Shown: positions 50,619-59,191, counted from the stretch's first letter. The stretch: 64,000 nucleotides of DNA from JAPSGM01 sp963777045 (GCA_963777045.1 CAVZPD010000015.1:248001-312000); one strand, 5' to 3'. The notes: generated by a model from the sequence alone, not told the origin. Made by a program: numbers and translations.

Positions 50619-51902
50619 CTACTCCTCCCAGCGGCGCACGATGACCGTGCTGTTGTGGCCACCCAGCCCCATCGAGTTCGAGAGGGCGACGCGGGCATCG
50701 GTCTGGCGCGCCTGGTTGGGGACGTAGTCCAGGGTGAGCTCGGGATCGGGGTGGCGGTAGTTGATGGTGGGAGGCAGGCAGCCGGTCTGGACCGCCTTGA
50801 CGCAGGCGAAGCCCTCGAATGCGCCGGCGGCGCCCATCATGTGGCCGGTCATGCTCTTGGTGGAGCTGATCGCGAGGCGGCGAGCATGGTCGCCGAAGAC
50901 GTCGGTGATGGCCATCGTCTCGTAGCGGTCGTTGAGCGGCGTGCTGGTCCCGTGCGCGTTGATGTAGTCGACTGCCTCCGGGCCGATGCCGGCGCGAGCC
51001 AGGGCGGCGCGCATCGCTCGCTGGTTGCCCTCGCCGCGCTCCGCGGGCGCCGCCATGTGGAAGGCGTCGGACGAGGAGCCGTAGCCGATCACCTCCGCGA
51101 TCGGACGTGCGCCGCGGGCGCGAGCGTGCTCCGCCTCCTCCAGCACGAGCACGGCGCAGCCCTCGGACACCACGAACCCGTTGCGGGTGGCGTCGAAGGG
51201 GCGGCTGGCGATGGCCGGGTTGTACTCACCGCTGTCGGGGTCGATGGGGGAGCCGAGCGCCTTCATCTGGCTGAAGCCGGCGATGCCGAGCGGCACCACG
51301 ACCGCCTCGGTTCCCGCGCCGAGCATCAGGTCCGCCTGGCCGCGCACGATCGCCTCCATCGCTTCACCGATGGCGTGGCCGCCGGTGGCACAGGCGCTGA
51401 CGAGCGCCATGTTGTGCCCGCGCAGCCCGTACTGGATTGCGACCATGCCGGAGGCGGCGTCGGGGATCATGTGCGGCAGCAGGAACGGCGAGATGCGATC
51501 GGGACCTCGCTCGAGCAGCGTCTTGATCCCGTCGCTCATCATCCCGATGCCGCCGATCCCGGTGCCCACCACCATGCCGAAGCGATCCGGCTCCGCCTGC
51601 GATCGATCCAGCTGACCGTCCTCACCCAGCAGTCGGGCGTCGCGTAACGCCTCGCCGGCGGCGGCCACCGCAAAGTGGGTGTTGCGGTCGTGGCGGCGCG
51701 CGTCCTTGCCATCCATGTAGTCGGTGGCGTCAAAGTCCTTCACCTCGCCGGCGACGTGGATCTCGAAGGCGGAGGCGTCGAAGAGGGTGATGTCGGCGAT
51801 GCCGGAACGCCCGGCGACCAGCGCCTCCCAGGCGGCATCGGCTCCGATGCCCACCGGTGAGACGACGCCGAGGCCGGTCACGACGGCGCGGCGCTCCGTC
51901 AC
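50619..51902 (-). CDS. fabF: 3-oxoacyl-ACP synthase II (second copy)
   Basis: 427 residues, a paralogue of the next gene: RRAVVTGLGVVSPVG, active-site Cys in SACATGGHAIGEA, HGTSTPLNDRYET, STKSMTGHMMGAAGAFEG and SMGLGGHNSTVIV. GTG 51902 overlaps the fabD stop (GTGA). The open frame extends 53 codons upstream inside fabD as a shadow. Two active KAS II in tandem may divide substrate range, for example mono-unsaturated or branched chains. No fabG, acpP or fabH lies in the window. Confidence 0.95.
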   Translation of the reverse strand: MTERRAVVTGLGVVSPVGIGADAAWEALVAGRSGIADITLFDASAFEIHVAGEVKDFDATDYMDGKDARRHDRNTHFAVAAAGEALRDARLLGEDGQLDRSQAEPDRFGMVVGTGIGGIGMMSDGIKTLLERGPDRISPFLLPHMIPDAASGMVAIQYGLRGHNMALVSACATGGHAIGEAMEAIVRGQADLMLGAGTEAVVVPLGIAGFSQMKALGSPIDPDSGEYNPAIASRPFDATRNGFVVSEGCAVLVLEEAEHARARGARPIAEVIGYGSSSDAFHMAAPAERGEGNQRAMRAALARAGIGPEAVDYINAHGTSTPLNDRYETMAITDVFGDHARRLAISSTKSMTGHMMGAAGAFEGFACVKAVQTGCLPPTINYRHPDPELTLDYVPNQARQTDARVALSNSMGLGGHNSTVIVRRWEE

Positions 51903-52879
51903 GATGGCAGCCAGATCCGCTCGTTGCCGGGTGTGTCCACGGCGTGGACCTGCACGCCCGGGATGATGCGCCGGATGAGGCCGGAGAGCACGCGCCCGGG
52001 GCCGATCTCGACGAAGTCGGTCACGCCCTCGCCCGCCATGTGACGCACCGTGCTCGTCCACTGCACCCCGTGCACGAGGTGCTCGGTCAGCTCGCCGCGC
52101 AGCGCCTCGGCGGTCTGGATGACCGACGCGTGCACGTTGCCGAGCATGGGGATCTTGGGATCCTTGAACGGCACAAGGGCCAGGACCCGGCTGAACTCGT
52201 CGCGCGCGCGTCGCATCAGGGGTGAATGGGAGGCGACGCTGACGGTGAGCTGCACCGCGCGGCGGGCGCCCACGGTCCTGCTCATCTCGAGCGCGAAGAC
52301 CAGCGCCGGCACGACGCCCGAGAGGACGATCTGCCCGGGCGCGTTCTGGTTCGCGACGCTGATCTCGCCGTGCGCGCGGGCCTGGTCGACGATGTCGTCG
52401 ACCTGCTCGTCGGTGAGCCCCACCACGGCGCCCATGCCGCCATCGATCCCGTGCTCCTGCATGACGCGGCCGCGTTCATGGACGAGGCGCATGGCCGTCT
52501 CGAAGTCGATCGCATCGGCTGCCACGGCGGCGGCGTACTGCCCGGCCGAGTGACCGGCCACCACGAGAGGGTGCAGCTCCACGCCGGCGCGCTCCGCATC
52601 CGCCTTCAGCGCTTCGAGGTAGGCGACGCTGGTGGCCAGGATGGCCGGCTGCGCATTGATGGTGAGGTCCAGCTCATCGGCCGGGCCCTCTGCGATCAGG
52701 CGACTTAGCGGATAGCCCAATGCCGCATCGGCGCGCTCCATGATCGCGGCGGCCTCCGGCGAACGCTCGAGCAGCGCGGCGCCCATGCCGACGTACTGCG
52801 AGCCCTGGCCCGGGAAGACGAAGGCGTGGACGCGCTGCTGGCTCGGCTGCCGGTCGATGGTCTGGGTCTGGTCGCTCAT
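51899..52879 (-). CDS. fabD: Malonyl-CoA:ACP transacylase
   Basis: 326 residues. FVFPGQGSQYVGMGAALL opens the fold, and the nucleophile Ser lies in VVAGHSAGQYAAAVAA. NQNAPGQIVLSG and VSVASHSPLMRRA hold the conserved Gln and His region, with ending FVEIGPGRVLSGLIRR. ATG 52879 is followed by MSDQTQTIDRQ. The frame stays open far upstream, but translation there follows the 11-bp array and a bead element. First gene of the fabD-fabF-fabF operon. Confidence 0.94.
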   Translation of the reverse strand: MSDQTQTIDRQPSQQRVHAFVFPGQGSQYVGMGAALLERSPEAAAIMERADAALGYPLSRLIAEGPADELDLTINAQPAILATSVAYLEALKADAERAGVELHPLVVAGHSAGQYAAAVAADAIDFETAMRLVHERGRVMQEHGIDGGMGAVVGLTDEQVDDIVDQARAHGEISVANQNAPGQIVLSGVVPALVFALEMSRTVGARRAVQLTVSVASHSPLMRRARDEFSRVLALVPFKDPKIPMLGNVHASVIQTAEALRGELTEHLVHGVQWTSTVRHMAGEGVTDFVEIGPGRVLSGLIRRIIPGVQVHAVDTPGNERIWLPS

Positions 52880-52957
52880 GCTGATCTCGTGCTGATCTCG
52901 TGCTGATCTCGTGCTGAATCGGTGCTGAAAAGGTGCTGAAAAGCGCTCCCGAGTATA
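52879..52957 (-). promoter_or_regulatory. fabD leader made of six 11-bp repeats, with -10 TATACT
   Basis: On the coding (minus) strand six 11-bp units of consensus CGAGATCAGCA abut the start codon. The three nearest the start are identical and the three farther ones diverged (CCGATTCAGCA, CCTTTTCAGCA, C-type). They span 52879-52944. A -10 hexamer TATACT lies on the minus strand at 52957-52952, so the mRNA leader would consist almost entirely of the array. No good SD is seen, and the repeat may replace it or bind a regulator at one site per helical turn. Confidence 0.55.
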
Positions 52958-53100
52958 GCCGGAGGAGCGCCTCGACCCCAGCGCAGGCCCCGTACCCGGT
53001 GCTGGTAACCCACGGATCGTACCTCCGCGCGCTGGCACCGGGCACGGGCAGGATCGAGCCGTTTTCGCATCGGCGGGGGCGCGGCAGCGTGCCGACAGCA

Positions 53101-53276
53101 GCGATGTATCGCCCAAACGCAGCCTGTGATGGCTGGTGGGTCGCGTTTTGGCGATGTGGCGTTCGCCATGGAGCGTGGGCTGCGCCGCGTCGTGCGTTTC
53201 GTGCTCCCCAGTGCGCGCTATATCGCCGGTGTGTCGCGCGGCGAAGAACGGAAGCAGGGATTGCGCGATACATCGC
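53101..53276. repeat. Four-bead palindromic intergenic element (family I)
   Basis: Beads at 53101-53112 (GCGAT-GT-ATCGC), 53151-53162, 53215-53226 and 53265-53276 (GCGAT-AC-ATCGC), centres 50, 64 and 50 bp apart. Outer beads are exact reverse complements (12 bp). Inner beads pair with two G-U. GGAGC (from 53170) and GCTCC (near 53203) flank the centre. It lies between fabD and the HTH gene. The gap 52880-53335 holds this element, the fabD leader and no gene. Confidence 0.78.
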
Positions 53277-53335
53277 CCGAGACGGGTAAGCCGCTGATAA
53301 GCCGCCGAATACGGGTGAGCAGGAAGATGTTGCCC

Positions 53336-54007
53336 ATGGAGCGTCCGCGGGAGATCACCAATCGCGCATCGAGGCAAGTGCTCCGCGTGTGGCAGGAGAT
53401 CGCGCGAGCTCAGGCCATGCTTGCGCTCTCGGACAGCAAGCTGGCAGCCGCCGCGAGTGTTTCGCCATCGACGATCCGACGCATTCGTGCGGGAGACCCC
53501 GCCATACAGCTCGACACCTTGTGCGCCGTGGCTGGGGCGGTCGGGGTCGACCTGGTCCTCAGCGGCTATCCCGGACACCAGCCCTCCCTTCGAGATACGG
53601 GACAGCTGACGATCGCGGAGCGATTGCGCACGACAACGAACATGGTTTGGCGGCCTGCCTTCGAAGTGCCGGTGGGTGAACATGGGCGGCGCATCGACGT
53701 TGTCTTCTTCGGGGCCGAGGAGATCATCGCCGCCGAGATCGAGCGCCGCCTCGTCGACTTCCAACTCCAGTACGGATCGGCAGGCATCAAGCGCGAGGCC
53801 CTGGCATCCGCCCACGCGCGTCCGGTTCGCCTGGTCCTCACCATCGAGGACACCCGCCACAACCGTCGTGTTGCGGCCGAGCACGGCCCTCTCATTCGTC
53901 AGGCATTGCCGGCCGGTTCTCGCGACGTACTCGCCGCTCTGCGATCGGGCCAGACGCTCGGGCGTGACGGGATCCTCTGGATCCGCCCGCGGGCGGCAAG
54001 GACGTGA
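53336..54007 (+). CDS. XRE-type HTH protein with nuclease-like C-terminal domain
   Basis: 223 residues. The N-terminal HTH (about 12-65: ALSDSKLAAAASVSPSTIRRIRAGDPAIQLDTLCAVAGAVGVDL) belongs to the XRE/Cro class. The C-terminal domain has IDVVFFGAEEIIAAEIERRLVDFQLQ, where an Asp strand is followed by AAxExE, as in restriction-endonuclease-like PD-(D/E)XK folds, then VRLVLTIEDTRHNRRV. This recalls a domain seen in actinobacterial HTH proteins. The nuclease assignment is inference. ATG 53336 is preferred over ATG 53327 by SD spacing (AGGAAG). Four-bead elements lie on both sides (53.1 and 54.1 kb). Confidence 0.72.
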   Translation: MERPREITNRASRQVLRVWQEIARAQAMLALSDSKLAAAASVSPSTIRRIRAGDPAIQLDTLCAVAGAVGVDLVLSGYPGHQPSLRDTGQLTIAERLRTTTNMVWRPAFEVPVGEHGRRIDVVFFGAEEIIAAEIERRLVDFQLQYGSAGIKREALASAHARPVRLVLTIEDTRHNRRVAAEHGPLIRQALPAGSRDVLAALRSGQTLGRDGILWIRPRAART

Positions 54008-54061
54008 CCGCCCGGGCGCGAAACAACTCGGCCGGGCCGATGGGAGCGAGCGCCTGAGCGG

Positions 54062-54238
54062 ACCGTACAGCGCCGTTTCGCAGCGCGAAACGTCACCGGC
54101 GCGCGGACTTGTTGATGTAGCGCTCGGCGGTGAGCGTGCGGTGCGCCCCCAGGCGCGCCTCGTGCTCGTCAGCGCGCGATGTATCCCGCATTTGCGCCGC
54201 GCCGGGGAGCGGACGGCGCGGACTCGGCGATGTAGCGC
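54062..54238. repeat. Four-bead palindromic intergenic element (family I)
   Basis: Beads at 54062-54073 (weak, 8 of 12 matches), 54112-54123, 54176-54187 and 54227-54238, centres 50, 64 and 51 bp apart. It shares GAGCGTG...CTCGTGCTCG between beads 2 and 3, and GCATTTGCGCCGCGCC after bead 3, with the element at 15.5 kb. It fills the 277-bp gap between the HTH gene and the convergent M20 peptidase. Confidence 0.72.
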
Positions 54239-54284
54239 GGCTTGGTCGCAATGCGGCGCTCGGCTTATGCCCGCTAGCAGGCTC

Positions 54285-55669
54285 TCATGCCGCACAGAAG
54301 CGGCTCACGACTTCGTGCAGGACCGGCAGGCCGAAGCGCAGGCCGCTGACCGGGATGCGCTCGTCGTTGCCGTGGAAGAGCGAGAGGAACGGGATCTCCG
54401 GCCCGAGCTTCAGGGGCGCGAAGCCGTAGCTGGGGATGCCCGAGCAGCGCCGAGCGCCTTGGCATCGGTGCCGGGGGTGATCATCATCGGCAGGGGAACG
54501 CCGTCCGGGTCGGCGGCACGGATGGCCTCCAGCATCAGCTCAACCAGTGGCGTCTCGACCGCGCATTCGACCGCCGGCATGACGTGGAGCGCCTCCACCG
54601 TGACCTCCGGCCCGGCAACGTCCTGGAGGTGAGCCAGCATCGCCTGCTGGTCCGTGCCGGGCAGCGTCCGGACGTCGATCTCGGCCACGCCGCTGCCGGG
54701 GACCACGTTCACCTTGTTGCCGGCTCGGATGACGTTCGGGGTGACGGTATCGCGCAGCATGGCATCGAGCGAGCGCCGCAGCACCGGGTCGTCCACGCGC
54801 GCTTCGAGCAGGTCGCGGGCCGCCGCATCGTCGCCGAGCGAGGCGGCCTCGGCCACGTCGCCCAGTCCCAGGCCGTCGAAGAAGCCGCGCACGACCGGGA
54901 TGACGCGAGCCGGGCGCGGATCGGCGGCCAGGCGCGAGACGGCATCGGCCAGGCGAACGGCGGCATTGTCGGGCGCCGGCATCGAGCCGTGCGACGGCGT
55001 GCCGGACGAGCGGACACGCGTCCAGACGATCCCCTTCTCGGCGACCTGGACGGTGTAGGCACGCCGCCCGGCGACCGTCATCGAGTAGCCCCCGACCTCG
55101 TTCAGGGCGGCCGCTGCCGGCCGCCCATCGGCATCGGCAAACAGGTCCGGGCGTTCGCGGACCCAGTGCAGGGCGCCGTACGTGCCGCCGGCCTCCTCAT
55201 CGGCCAGTGAGGCGAAGATGACGTCGCGCCGCAGCTCGGCCCCCGACCGATGGAGCGCCAGCATCACCGACAGCTCCATGGCCAGCATGTCCTTCATGTC
55301 GACTGCGCCGCGACCCCAGACCACCCCGTCCACCAACTCGCCGCCGAATGGGTCGCGGGTCCAGGCATCGGCGTCGACCGGCACGACGTCGGTGTGGGAG
55401 AGGAGGATCAACGGCGGCTCCGGCTCCGCAGTGGTGGCGCGCAGTCGAGCGAAGACGGAGCCCCGGCCGGGGGCCGATTCGAGGACCTCTGCTTCTATGC
55501 CGGCCGAGCTCAGCACCTCGGCGCAGTAGGCAGCCACCGCGGTTTCGCCGCCGCTCGAGTCGCGTCCACCGGCTGCGTCCGGTTCGCCTGGCGGATTGAC
55601 GCTGGGAATCCGGATCAGCTGCTGGAGCTGCTGGACGCACTCGTCGGTTGCGCGATCCCAGTCCGTCAC
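54285..55669 (-). pseudogene. M20-family peptidase, C-terminus shifted by one base
   Basis: The N-terminal part has LLSHTDVVPVDADAWTRDPF, DMKDMLAMELSV and LADEEAGGTYGALHWV (catalytic and zinc residues), a dimerisation lid, and IMLEAI. Uncorrected, the frame ends at 54410 (GTDAKALGAARASPAT). One base further the proper ending appears, GIPSYGFAPLKLGPEIPF then LFHGNDERIPVSGL, to stop 54285-54287. This restores the zinc ligand in HGNDERI. One base is missing near 54448-54462. If this is an assembly error the gene is an intact dipeptidase/deacylase of about 460 residues. Confidence 0.8.
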
Positions 55670-55707
55670 GCCGCTACGGTAGCGCGCCGGGTCGGTTGGC
55701 GGAGCGG

Positions 55708-56646
55708 TCAGTCAGCGGCCGCCAGCGCGCCGTGGGCCGTGTCGGGCGCGCTGGCCCGGGCATCGCCAAGGCGCGAGCGGACCAGCAGGGCCAGCGGCAG
55801 CTCAGCGGCAAGGAGGAGAAGTGCCACCGCCAGCAGCACGGGGTACTCCGTCGCCAGGCCCATGGCCAGCAGGCTGCCGAGGAAGAAGAGGTGGATCGCG
55901 ACGCGCGTGAGCAGGGCCAGGCGCAGGTCCAGGATGGCGCTGGCCTGCCCATTGGGCTCGCCGCGGTCGGATCCGAAGACCGCCCATGCAGAGAGCGCGC
56001 AGAAGGCGGCCAACGTGATGGCGAAGAGGCCGAGGCCGCCACCGGGCGCGTCATCGGTGAGCGGCTTGATCCAGATGAACGGCAGCAGGCCGGCCAGCAG
56101 CACCAGGTAGGCGGGGATGGGTGCCGCCAGCTGCCACCACTCGCGGATCGGGCGCTCGCGCGACGTGTCGCGGATCCAGCGGGTCACCAGGCTGAATCCG
56201 AGCGTCACGAAGAGCCACGCGTAGAAGTTGCCGGCCGGCACGCCGAACCAGCCCATCTCCGGGCCGATGTCACGCCACGTCCAGAGGCCCATCCGGATGG
56301 CGATGGCGTCGAAGGCCAGGTCGAGGCTGATCGCCAGCACCGCGTCCACGAACGGGGCGTAGCGGCGGCGCACGCCCAGCGCATCGGTCAGGCGCATGGC
56401 GCCGGCGATGATCAGGGCCCAGGTGAGGCCGATGACGACCGGCGCCCGGTCGATGGTCAGCACCCAATCGGCACTGTAGTGGTAGGTCTCGAAGATGAGC
56501 TGGTCGCCCTCCTCCAGCAGGATGCCGAAGGCCGCTGCGCTGACGAGCTCGAGGAATGGCAGGCGGCCGCGGCGCAGGGCGGCCAGCGCGGCGCCGATGA
56601 AGAAGAGGGATGCCCCGATTTCGAGGCCGAGGTAGGTCAGGTTCAC
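55708..56646 (-). CDS. Carotenoid biosynthesis membrane protein (CruF-like)
   Basis: The 312 residues with about seven helices contain the PF04240-type core: DAVLAISLDLAFDAIAIRMGLWTW, then GWFGVPAGNFYAWLFVTLGFS, like the DPVAxxxGxWxW...GVPxxNFLGW pattern. CruF enzymes are carotenoid 1,2-hydratases, so a carotenoid role is likely, but no carotenoid genes are adjacent. GTG 56646 starts with VNLTYLGLEIG. The longer frame upstream is Arg/Pro-rich and is rejected. The stop lies 38 bp from the M20 gene start. Confidence 0.75.
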   Translation of the reverse strand: MNLTYLGLEIGASLFFIGAALAALRRGRLPFLELVSAAAFGILLEEGDQLIFETYHYSADWVLTIDRAPVVIGLTWALIIAGAMRLTDALGVRRRYAPFVDAVLAISLDLAFDAIAIRMGLWTWRDIGPEMGWFGVPAGNFYAWLFVTLGFSLVTRWIRDTSRERPIREWWQLAAPIPAYLVLLAGLLPFIWIKPLTDDAPGGGLGLFAITLAAFCALSAWAVFGSDRGEPNGQASAILDLRLALLTRVAIHLFFLGSLLAMGLATEYPVLLAVALLLLAAELPLALLVRSRLGDARASAPDTAHGALAAAD

Positions 56647-56728
56647 GACGCCCGATGATACGGGTGCGGGCCGGCGGACGGATCTGCCGCCCACCGCCCC
56701 GATTGGTTCGTTGCCTCCTTGCCGGCGC

Positions 56729-57106
56729 CTACCGCCGCGCCGGGCTGTCGTTGTCGCGGAAGTCGTAGAAGATCTCCGGTGCCTCGGTGGACGGGATGCC
56801 ATTGGCCTGCACCGCCCATCCGAAGGTGAAGCCAGCCGGAAGCGCTCGCCCGCAGACGATCCCGTCCTCGTTGCCGGCAACGCCGTCGAACGGGGCGCCG
56901 TCCGGCTCCGGAGTGAGGTTCGCGTCGTCGATCTCGGCGGGGAGCCGGTAGCGCGCGTCGAGCGCCTCCCACTCCGCCACCTCCAGGGCGTCGTAGGCCG
57001 CCGGGCAGCCGGTCGTGGTTGGCGTGTCGGCGGTGGCCGTGGCCGCAGTGGCGAGTCCGGCGGTGGCCAGCGCCGCCAGCGCAAGGCCGATGGTCAGGTT
57101 TCGCAT
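56729..57106 (-). CDS. Small secreted protein with GNEDGIVCGR motif
   Basis: 125 residues with a signal peptide (MRNLTIGLALAALATAGLATAATATA) and two cysteines (CPAAYDALE and GIVCGRALP). The pattern GNEDGIVCGRxLP resembles the small extracytoplasmic calcium-binding-like segments of actinobacterial secreted proteins (NGDGxVCxK). No SD is obvious. It precedes DsrE and TusA by 31 bp on the same strand. Role unknown. Confidence 0.65.
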   Translation of the reverse strand: MRNLTIGLALAALATAGLATAATATADTPTTTGCPAAYDALEVAEWEALDARYRLPAEIDDANLTPEPDGAPFDGVAGNEDGIVCGRALPAGFTFGWAVQANGIPSTEAPEIFYDFRDNDSPARR

Positions 57107-57137
57107 CTCGTTCTCCTTCGTTGCTGGTGCGGGCCGC

Positions 57138-57497
57138 CTACCACTCGAGCGTGGCGGCGCCAGCGGCGAGCTGCTCGACGATGAAGGCCGCGTTCACGAT
57201 GCGAGCGCCGTCGATCAGGTCGCCCTCGCCGATGCCCCGCGGCTTGGTGCACGCACCACACGCCCAGATCTCACCGCCGTTGGCGACGAACTGGCCGATG
57301 AGCTCGCCGAGGGGTGGCAGCCCGTCGCTGGCGACGCCGTCCGCATAGCCCTTGGTGGCCAGCCGGACGCCCTCGATGGTCAGCAGCACCGCGGCGGATT
57401 GCGCTGCCGTGGCCGCGATGTTGGCGACCACGAACGGCATGGTCGCCCGTTCGGCGTCGTCCTGCCCCGTGGTCGCGTGCGTGATGATTCGTGCCAT
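57138..57497 (-). CDS. DsrE/F-family sulfur-relay protein
   Basis: 119 residues with the DsrE fold: RIITHATTGQDDAERATMPFVVANIAATAAQSAAVLLTIEGV and the cysteine site WACGACTKPRGI (two Cys), which would accept persulfide. Close to a TusA-like protein, so the pair could pass sulfur in a relay (thiosulfate oxidation or tRNA thiolation). The usual third partner (TusE/DsrC) is not in the window. A generic DsrE family assignment is safe; the specific function is not. Confidence 0.82.
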   Translation of the reverse strand: MARIITHATTGQDDAERATMPFVVANIAATAAQSAAVLLTIEGVRLATKGYADGVASDGLPPLGELIGQFVANGGEIWACGACTKPRGIGEGDLIDGARIVNAAFIVEQLAAGAATLEW

Positions 57498-57518
57498 GCG
57501 TTTCCTCTTTCGTTGTAC

Positions 57519-57779
57519 TCAGCAGCGCATGAGGACGAATCGGAACCGACCGCCCCCCTCGTCCTGCGTTTCGACCAGGTCGTTGCCCGTGAGCCGAGCC
57601 CACGAGCTCAGCGCGTCGGGAGCCGATGCGTCGTCCGAGACGACTTCGAGACGGTCGCCGGGTGCCAGCTCGCGCATCCGCGCGGCCACGATCGGCGTGA
57701 ACGTCGCGCAGGACTCCCCCACGCCATCCACGACGGGGAGCGGCTCCTGGTCCGGTTGGTCGGGGCTGGATTCGTTCAT
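57519..57779 (-). CDS. TusA-like sulfurtransferase with altered CPxP motif
   Basis: 86 residues, start at ATG 57779. VVDGVGESCATFTPIVAARMRELAPGDRLEVVSDD is like TusA's LDxRGLxCPxPxL...LxxGExLEVxxDD, with the Cys retained but the CPxP motif changed to CATFTP. The rest (ALSSWARLTGNDLVE...FRFVLMRC) fits the family. It is 21 bp upstream of DsrE, likely co-transcribed. The 255-bp gap to the next gene shows no feature. Confidence 0.75.
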   Translation of the reverse strand: MNESSPDQPDQEPLPVVDGVGESCATFTPIVAARMRELAPGDRLEVVSDDASAPDALSSWARLTGNDLVETQDEGGGRFRFVLMRC

Positions 57780-58034
57780 CGGCGCTCTCCTGGCTGGGCG
57801 GCGGGGCCGCCGGACGGCGAACCGACCGGCATGCCCCACCACGGGTTCGCAGGGAGTCGCCATGGCCGGCGGGAGCCCTGGTGGCCGAATCTCGGCCCAC
57901 CGAAAGGCTAGGGAGCGGTGACCGGGGGCCGCATCGGGGCGGATACCCAGATCAGATCTCAAGGAGCGTCGGTCGATGGCGGCTGCCACCCATGGCGAGG
58001 CCGGAGCTCCGGTCGCCGTCAGAACGATTGGGCG

Positions 58035-59132
58035 CTAGCCGTCGGCCCTCAGGATTGAGGCAACGGCCGCCGTCCGCGCTGCGCGCCCGGCGACGCCCAG
58101 CTTCACGTACGCGTTCGAAAGGTGGCGTTCGACCGTGCGAACGCTCAGGTGCAGGCCCGCGGCGATCTCGATGTTGCTCGAGCCGGCGGACGCCATCTCG
58201 ATCACCTCTCGCTCACGGCGGCTGAGCGCCCTCACCGCGTCGGAGCGGGGGAGCGCGGCGCCCAACCGATCGGGCTCAAGGAAGGTGGCGACCTCGGACA
58301 TGAAGGCCTGCCAGGCCGGTTCATCGGCGAGCAGGATGTGGTTGCTCGACTGCAGCGGCACGAGCCGGGCGCCCGGCACCAGGCTGGCGAGCTCGTGCGC
58401 CTCCTCGAAGGGGACGTTCCGATCGTCGACGGCGTTGAGGACGAGCACCGGCCGTGCGAGCGCTCCCAGCCGATCCCGCAGGTCGATTCGCTGACGTTCG
58501 ATCCGCGAGCGCAGCATGTTCCCGGTCGAGGTCGAGGTTCGCTGCAGCTCGTCGAACCACGACAGCTGGGCCTCGGTCGCCTCCGGGATGAACATCGTGG
58601 TGAAGACACGGCGGAAGATCGGGTCGCGCTTCGCCCAGCCAGCCTCGATCATGGCGCGGAAGGCGACCTCTTCCGGCGGTGGATCGGGGAAGTAGTGGGG
58701 AGCGCCGACCCCGGAACCCCCGTAGACCACGATCCGGGTCACCCGATCCGGGTGGCGCAGCGCATATTCGAGAGCAACCGGGGAGCCCCCCGACATCCCG
58801 AGCAGCGCGAACCGGTCGAACCCCAGGTCCTCCACGACCGCCTCGAGGTCGGCGACACGCGCGTCAAGCGAGAAGTCTTGCGCGTTCCAGTCGGAGAGGC
58901 CGAAGCCACGTTCGTCGTATCGGATCAACGTGCTGATCGCACCCAGGTCCTCGAGGAAGTGCCGCCATACCGGGCTCTCCCAATCGTGTTGCAGGTGGCT
59001 CAGCCAGCACGAGACGACCAGCAACGGAGGGCCCTCACCGTGCACGGCGTAGGCGATCCGATCGCCGTCCTTCCCCCGGCAGAATCGGATGCGCTGGGTC
59101 TGTTCTGCGGCCGATCGCCTGCCTGCCCGCAC
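58035..59132 (-). CDS. Alpha/beta hydrolase fused to LuxR-type HTH
   Basis: 365 residues. The N-terminal alpha/beta hydrolase has the nucleophile elbow LLGMSGGSPVALEYALRHP, the acid region VLNAVDDRNVPFEEA and the His in SSNHILLADE. The C-terminal ~65 residues are a LuxR HTH: ALSRREREVIEMASAGSSNIEIAAGLHLSVRTVERHLSNAYVKLGV. This architecture, hydrolase first, occurs in several actinobacterial and Chloroflexota regulators, where the hydrolase may sense or process a ligand. GTG 59132 or 59135 with SD GGAGC. It is divergent from the ALDH gene. Confidence 0.85.
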   Translation of the reverse strand: MRAGRRSAAEQTQRIRFCRGKDGDRIAYAVHGEGPPLLVVSCWLSHLQHDWESPVWRHFLEDLGAISTLIRYDERGFGLSDWNAQDFSLDARVADLEAVVEDLGFDRFALLGMSGGSPVALEYALRHPDRVTRIVVYGGSGVGAPHYFPDPPPEEVAFRAMIEAGWAKRDPIFRRVFTTMFIPEATEAQLSWFDELQRTSTSTGNMLRSRIERQRIDLRDRLGALARPVLVLNAVDDRNVPFEEAHELASLVPGARLVPLQSSNHILLADEPAWQAFMSEVATFLEPDRLGAALPRSDAVRALSRREREVIEMASAGSSNIEIAAGLHLSVRTVERHLSNAYVKLGVAGRAARTAAVASILRADG

Positions 59133-59191
59133 CACGCTCCAATGGTACGAGGGGTGTCGAGTTGTGCCGCGTCCGCCGGCCGGCGGATCCT

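Noticed and set aside
49251..51647. A 798-codon plus-strand open frame opposite the two fabF genes
   Set aside because: Antisense shadow with Arg/Gly/Ala/Val bias; both minus-strand KAS II have all active-site residues.
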